DNA from: Methanoculleus thermophilus
GTDB taxonomy: Archaea; Halobacteriota; Methanomicrobia; Methanomicrobiales; Methanoculleaceae
NCBI RefSeq assembly: GCF_001571405.1
Contig: NZ_BCNX01000012.1
Span: forward strand, 29,201 to 93,200
Length of the DNA: 64,000 nt
Reading direction: 5' to 3'
Shown: piece by piece, positions 60,183 through 64,000 of the stretch
How the letters are laid out: each line of letters starts with the position of its first letter
Numbering within the stretch: position 1 is the stretch's first letter
Program-made: the position numbers and the translations under genes
Notes under the pieces: generated by a model
The model's input: the letters and a program-made list of their open reading frames with translations, nothing else
The model's database searches: none
What the model was told of the DNA's origin: nothing

Positions 60183-61024
60183 GTGCCATGGGCTGGGAGT
60201 TTCTCACCGTCTACTGGCGGGAGATGATCCGGTTCGTCCGGTTCAGGACGCAACTCTTCGCATCGCTTCTCCAGCCGGCACTCTGGATGGCGTTCTTCGG
60301 GGTCGCCATGTCGTCGAACATCAACCGATTCACCTCGGCCGTTCCGGCCCCGCCCGGAGTCTTTTCGGTCGATTACCTCACCTTCATGGCCGCCGGCGTG
60401 ATCGCGATGACAACCCTCTTTACGAGCCTTTTTGGGGGTATCAGCCTCCTCTTTGATAAGAACTGGGGACTGATGCGCGAGATGCTCGCAAGCCCCATGC
60501 CCCGGACCCATATCATGATGGGGATCAGTCTCTCGGGGATGACAAAGTCGTTCATCCAGGTGACCATCATCATGATCTTCGGGCTCATCCTCGGGGTGCA
60601 GTTCTTCCCGGGATACTCACTCGACGAGATCGCCACCTCGGTCATCGGGATATACGCGTTTGTCGGCGTCTTCTCGCTCGGGTTCCTCCTCTTCTCCTCA
60701 AACATCTCAATGCGCCTTGAGACCCCCGAAGGGCTGCAGGGGATCATAACGCTTCTGACGCTACCGATATTCTTCGTCTCGAACGCCCTCTACCCGATCC
60801 AGGGATTTCCCGAGATCCTGCAGACGCTCTCGATCCTCAACCCGCTCACCCACCTGGTCCGCGGGATCCGCTACTTTGCTCTCGGGAACGACTTCTTTGC
60901 CGTCGGGGCCCACTACTCCTACACCGTAACCGATGCGCTTACATCATTCGCATACCTCGCGATCTTCGCGGCGCTGATGTACATCCTCGCCCGCCGGACG
61001 TTTCAGAAGGCGGTAGTTACATGA
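60179..61024 (+). CDS. ABC-2 type exporter permease
   Basis: 281 residues and six predicted helices, with the ABC-2 signature region LPIFFVSNALYPIQGFPEIL followed by LNPLTHLVRGIRYFALG. Likely exports lipids, drugs or polysaccharides; the substrate is unknown. GTG start overlapping the ATPase stop, or ATG 60188. Confidence 0.92.
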   Translation: MSAMGWEFLTVYWREMIRFVRFRTQLFASLLQPALWMAFFGVAMSSNINRFTSAVPAPPGVFSVDYLTFMAAGVIAMTTLFTSLFGGISLLFDKNWGLMREMLASPMPRTHIMMGISLSGMTKSFIQVTIIMIFGLILGVQFFPGYSLDEIATSVIGIYAFVGVFSLGFLLFSSNISMRLETPEGLQGIITLLTLPIFFVSNALYPIQGFPEILQTLSILNPLTHLVRGIRYFALGNDFFAVGAHYSYTVTDALTSFAYLAIFAALMYILARRTFQKAVVT

Positions 61025-61047
61025 TAGATGGGTGAGTGAGTGTAACT

Positions 61048-61914
61048 ATGCAGAAACCCGCATGTGCAATCCTGACGATGCTGATGCTCATCGCTTCCGC
61101 CGCCCTTTCCGGGTGCACCGGGATACCGGATCTTGAGGCGACGGAGGAGTTCAACCGGACGGTCACGGTGGAGCCCGGAAGCGAGGTCGTCGTGATCAAC
61201 CGCAATGGAGGCGTGACCGTGGACGTTCGGGAGGGGGAGACCGTCACCGTCAGTGCGGTCAAACGGTCCGCCTACGGCCAGACGGAGCTTGACAAAGTCC
61301 AGATTGTGGTGACAGAGGGCGATCCCCTCCGGATCGAGACGGTGCACACCGCACAAGACCCGCAGGTGAACGTGGACTGCACGATCCATCTGCCGCCGGC
61401 GACCGTCCTTCTGCGGGCCGAGAGTTCGAACGGCCCGATCGATCTTGCCGGGGCAAGGGTGAACGGAACGGAGCTTTTGACCTCAAACGGCCCCATACGG
61501 GTCGACGGCGCTCCCGGAGGCGATATTACAGCAGACTCCTCAAACGGGCCGATCGAGGTTCGGGGAGCCGATGGCTACGTCACCGCAAGGACCAGCAATG
61601 GCCATATCACGGTGGAGGAGTCCGCTGGGGTCATGGAACTCCGGACATCCAACGGCCCGATCACCGCAAGCATCCCGGCCGTCCGGGGTGATGTAAAGAT
61701 AACCACCAGCAACGGCGCGATTACGCTTCGGCTCGCGGAGACCCTGGACGCCCGCCTGATTGCCACCACCTCAGGCGGCAGGATCGCGGCAAGCAACCTC
61801 CCGCTCCAGCTCGAGGAGTCGTCGGGGACCCGGATCGTGGGCACCCTCGGCGATGGGGGACCAACGATCACCGTCACCACATCGAACGGGGGCATCAACC
61901 TGGAAGGGCTCTGA
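61048..61914 (+). CDS. DUF4097-type β-helical lipoprotein
   Basis: 288 residues. Lipoprotein signal with lipobox (LIASAALSGCTG, Cys near residue 22), so anchored on the outside of the membrane. The body is a series of ~20-residue β repeats with the recurring motif SNGPI / SNGHI / SNGAI / SNGGI, at least seven copies, typical of DUF4097/DUF4098 'putative adhesin' right-handed β-helices. It lies 23 bp after the exporter permease and may belong to the same transcription unit. ATG 61048 is preferred over an upstream GTG. Confidence 0.8.
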   Translation: MQKPACAILTMLMLIASAALSGCTGIPDLEATEEFNRTVTVEPGSEVVVINRNGGVTVDVREGETVTVSAVKRSAYGQTELDKVQIVVTEGDPLRIETVHTAQDPQVNVDCTIHLPPATVLLRAESSNGPIDLAGARVNGTELLTSNGPIRVDGAPGGDITADSSNGPIEVRGADGYVTARTSNGHITVEESAGVMELRTSNGPITASIPAVRGDVKITTSNGAITLRLAETLDARLIATTSGGRIAASNLPLQLEESSGTRIVGTLGDGGPTITVTTSNGGINLEGL

Positions 61915-61958
61915 CCCCACAACCTTTTACCCGCCCGGGACCTATCTTCGAATACCCA

Positions 61959-62885
61959 ATGAACCGCTCACACCTCCTCTTCTTCACCGTTGCAGGGAGG
62001 ACCTGTGCACTCCCTCTCGCCGCCGTCCGGCAGGTCGTCGGCATGGCAGCGCTCTCGCCGGAGAGCAGGGATGGAGGAGACGGTACCGTGAACCTGCACG
62101 GGGAGACCATCCCGGTCTATCCAGTCCGGGATCTCCTCGGGCTCCCGGGTCGTCCGCCACTCCCGACGGACGTCCTCATCATTACTCATGCCAGGCCGGA
62201 CTGCATGGCCCTCCGGGTGGATGGGGTGCAGGGAGTGCGGGAGGGGAGCCTCCCCGCCGACGACGGCACGACCTCCCACCCGGGTGTGCACCTGGCCGGT
62301 GACGGGACGATTATCATCCATGATCCCGGTGCACTCTGTGCTGCAGAAGAGCGCGAGCGGTTCTCCATACCTCCAGCCGGAGAGGAGACCGCCCCGGGGA
62401 TAGAGCGCAGAGGTGCAATGGAGGATAAGGAGGACCATGCGGCCGTAACCTCGGACATCCTCACCTTCCGGCTCGCCGGCCGCGAGTACGCCATCGAGAC
62501 GCGATACATCCGGGAAGTCTTCATCATCCGTGAGATCACGCCGGTGCCCGGGGTGCCCGATTTCATCGCCGGGATCTGTGCCGTAAGAGGAGAGATCATC
62601 TCCGTCGTCGACCTTGCCCGGATCCTCTCGATCCCGAAACAGGGGTTGACAGACCTCAACAGGGTCATCGTCCTCTCCGACGGGAAGATGACGTTCGGGA
62701 TCCTCGCGGACTATATCACGGACATCGGCACCATCTCGAGAGACGACATTGCTCCGGCGGAGCCCGGGATGACGCCGATCGGAGAACAGTATCTCCTGGG
62801 TGTTGCAGAAGGCTCACTGATTCTCCTCGATGCGGCGGCAATCCTTGCCGATCCGAGAATGCTGGTTCACCAGACGAGGCAATAG
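61959..62885 (+). CDS. Protein with two CheW domains
   Basis: 308 residues. CheW-like domain 1 spans ~1-130 (LLFFTVAGRTCALPLAAVRQVV) and domain 2 ~165-305 (ILTFRLAGREYAIETRYIREVF, PDFIAGICAVRGEIISVVDL). A short acidic linker joins them. Domain 1 is divergent and may not bind receptor. CheW proteins couple chemoreceptors to CheA; this fits the chemoreceptor gene just downstream. No cheA is in the window. Confidence 0.9.
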   Translation: MNRSHLLFFTVAGRTCALPLAAVRQVVGMAALSPESRDGGDGTVNLHGETIPVYPVRDLLGLPGRPPLPTDVLIITHARPDCMALRVDGVQGVREGSLPADDGTTSHPGVHLAGDGTIIIHDPGALCAAEERERFSIPPAGEETAPGIERRGAMEDKEDHAAVTSDILTFRLAGREYAIETRYIREVFIIREITPVPGVPDFIAGICAVRGEIISVVDLARILSIPKQGLTDLNRVIVLSDGKMTFGILADYITDIGTISRDDIAPAEPGMTPIGEQYLLGVAEGSLILLDAAAILADPRMLVHQTRQ

Positions 62886-62933
62886 AGTCTCATTCCAGCC
62901 ATATTTTTAGAGTCAATCACCGGGAAATTTCAG

Positions 62934-62943
62934 TTTTATATGG
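62934..62943 (+). promoter_or_regulatory. TATA box of the chemoreceptor gene
   Basis: TTTTATATGG, about 70-78 bases upstream of the ATG at 63012. Confidence 0.45.
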
Positions 62944-62959
62944 AACATTACTTAACCCA

Positions 62960-62971
62960 GGGTGCGCACCC
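62960..62971. promoter_or_regulatory. Palindrome GGGTGCGCACCC downstream of the TATA box
   Basis: A perfect 12-bp palindrome at about the expected transcription start of the chemoreceptor gene. It could be an operator, or a 5' hairpin of the mRNA. Confidence 0.4.
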
Positions 62972-63011
62972 ATCTATTTAGTTATACTGAAGGGAGGAGA
63001 GCGGGTATAAA

Positions 63012-63884
63012 ATGTTCACATTTTTTTCGGATATGAAAGTCGGGACAAAGATCCTCGTCATCTGTCTCTTTCTGGCAATCATCCCGACGCTTATGCTTGG
63101 CGTGGTAGCGTATACCAGCTCGAGCGGTGTGATTAATGATCAGATCGAGACGCTGCTTGAGACGCAGGTGCATGATGCACGAGGATGGACCAACGACGTC
63201 TACAAACTCACACGCAATAAAGTAAACAGCGACCTCAACGTTCTCCGGGAGAACTTCTACGCCCGCGGCACCCCCGAAGTGATCAACGGAAAACTGGCAC
63301 TGGTAAACGAGAACGGCGACACCTACATCATCAATGACAATTTCGAGATCGTCGATCAGGTCCAGTCCCTGGTCGGTGGAGCGGCGACGGTCTTTCAAGT
63401 ATACGGCGACCATGCTGTCCGGATATCCACGAACGTCATCGGAACGGACGGTAGTCGCGCTGTCGGGACCGAGTTGACCCAGAACGTCTATGATGTGGTC
63501 GTGAAACAGGGAGAGACATATTACGGGAGCAGGGACCTCTTTGGCAAGCGCTACGTCACCGCGTACGAGCCGATAAAAGATAGCAGCGGCAAAATCGTCG
63601 GGGTCCTCTTCGTCGGGACGGAGGAAGAGGAGACGCTCGATGTCATCAAAGCGAGCCTCAAGGATACGGTCATCGGCAACAACGGCTATATGTTCGTCAT
63701 CGACAGCACCGGGCAGGTTCTCGTTCACCCCTCCCTCGAAGGCGAGAACTGGTCCAGCGAAGAGTTCGTGCAGGAGATGTTCCAGAATAAGGTCGGGAAC
63801 ATCCGCCACGAGATCGACGGCGTCGATATGATAGACGCCTACACCTACTACGAGCCGCTCGACTGGTACATTGGGCTCTGTTGA
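63012..63884 (+). CDS. Cache-domain chemoreceptor, truncated by insertion sequence
   Basis: 290 residues as read. Cytoplasmic start, membrane helix (KILVICLFLAIIPTLMLGVV), then an extracellular Cache-type sensing domain (about 40-288; YVTAYEPIKDSSGKIVGVLFVG and NGYMFVIDSTGQVLVHPSLEG are typical of single-Cache receptors). Methyl-accepting proteins continue after WYIG with a second helix, HAMP and signalling coiled coil. Here the frame stops three residues into foreign sequence (GGCTCTGTTGA), so the receptor lost its output part. ATG follows GGAGGAG. Confidence 0.82.
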   Translation: MFTFFSDMKVGTKILVICLFLAIIPTLMLGVVAYTSSSGVINDQIETLLETQVHDARGWTNDVYKLTRNKVNSDLNVLRENFYARGTPEVINGKLALVNENGDTYIINDNFEIVDQVQSLVGGAATVFQVYGDHAVRISTNVIGTDGSRAVGTELTQNVYDVVVKQGETYYGSRDLFGKRYVTAYEPIKDSSGKIVGVLFVGTEEEETLDVIKASLKDTVIGNNGYMFVIDSTGQVLVHPSLEGENWSSEEFVQEMFQNKVGNIRHEIDGVDMIDAYTYYEPLDWYIGLC

Positions 63885-64000
63885 ATTCCTTCCAGACAAC
63901 GACAATCACGACTGTTTGTACTGCCTTCGTTAGGTTATGGAGGATCACTTTGATCTTGATCTCTTTGACCTGGTACCAGTATTTTCGTGCCTTTAGTTCC
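63874..64000 (-). mobile_element. Insertion sequence end with transposase C-terminus (partial)
   Basis: The element begins at about 63874 with GGCTCTGTTGAATTCC, which resembles an IS terminal inverted repeat. The minus strand from the right edge is open and reads ELKARKYWYQVKEIKIK, VILHNLTKAVQ, then WKEFNRA right at the border, like the C-terminus of a DDE transposase. Most of the element lies outside the window, so family and target duplication cannot be given. Confidence 0.6.

Overview
The window is GC-rich archaeal chromosome, most likely from a methanogen of the order Methanomicrobiales, Methanoculleus-like (inference). The archaeal signs are split RNA polymerase genes in the order rpoH-B''-B'-A'-A''-L30e-nusA, a complete A1A0 ATP synthase operon (H-I-K-E-C-F-A-B-D), a group II thermosome, archaeal CCA-adding enzyme, Nob1, membrane LonB, a GfcR-type PRTase regulator, TATA-box promoters and several leaderless or near-leaderless starts. 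The methanogen assignment rests mainly on a class III ribonucleotide reductase operon that starts with a redoxin (nrdH), an arrangement known from methanogens. No methanogenesis enzyme is present in the window.

Layout. 1-3.0 kb: 3' part of a ClC-type channel, then thpR-cca. 3.2-8.2 kb: nrdH-nrdD, with a 460-residue intein next to the presumed catalytic cysteine, then a DUF1786 protein. 8.3-9.8 kb: a large secreted low-complexity protein. 10-18.4 kb: the RNA polymerase operon and tRNA-Lys. 18.6-22.3 kb: PsiE-like protein, a receiver/roadblock signalling pair, a decayed MinD pseudogene, tRNA-Pro and a DUF89 phosphatase. 22.8-33.1 kb: ATP synthase operon with pgk linked at its 3' end and two small conserved genes at its 5' side. 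33.2-34.4 kb: a haem-type membrane protein and a spacer with extreme GC hairpins. 34.4-39.3 kb: lonB-tldD-tldE-bofA-like proteolysis operon. 39.3-42.2 kb: prs-rtcA-nob1-gfcR. 42.4-46.5 kb: thermosome, tRNA-Ser and a frameshifted PAS/GAF sensor. 46.7-52.1 kb: thiM-thiE, an NTF2-like protein, trmO, a deformylase-like protein, two rubredoxins and a HerA-like ATPase. 52.2-58.9 kb: divergent MFS transporters, two DUF5518 proteins, carbamate kinase and arginine deiminase. 59.2-64 kb: ABC-2 exporter, DUF4097 lipoprotein, double CheW protein, and a Cache chemoreceptor cut off by an insertion sequence at the right edge.

Most of the window is housekeeping: transcription, ATP synthesis, RNA and tRNA maturation, nucleotide and thiamine metabolism, proteolysis. 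The unusual points are the NrdD reading frame (apparently dead homing endonuclease, penultimate Gly, and no visible glycyl-radical module), a ClC protein without the gating glutamate, four broken genes (MinD, sensor, small membrane protein fused to arcA, chemoreceptor), two perfect GC hairpins near 34.2 kb, and the LonB/TldDE/BofA-like gene cluster. I found no CRISPR array, phage or defence island, and no convincing wholly new system.
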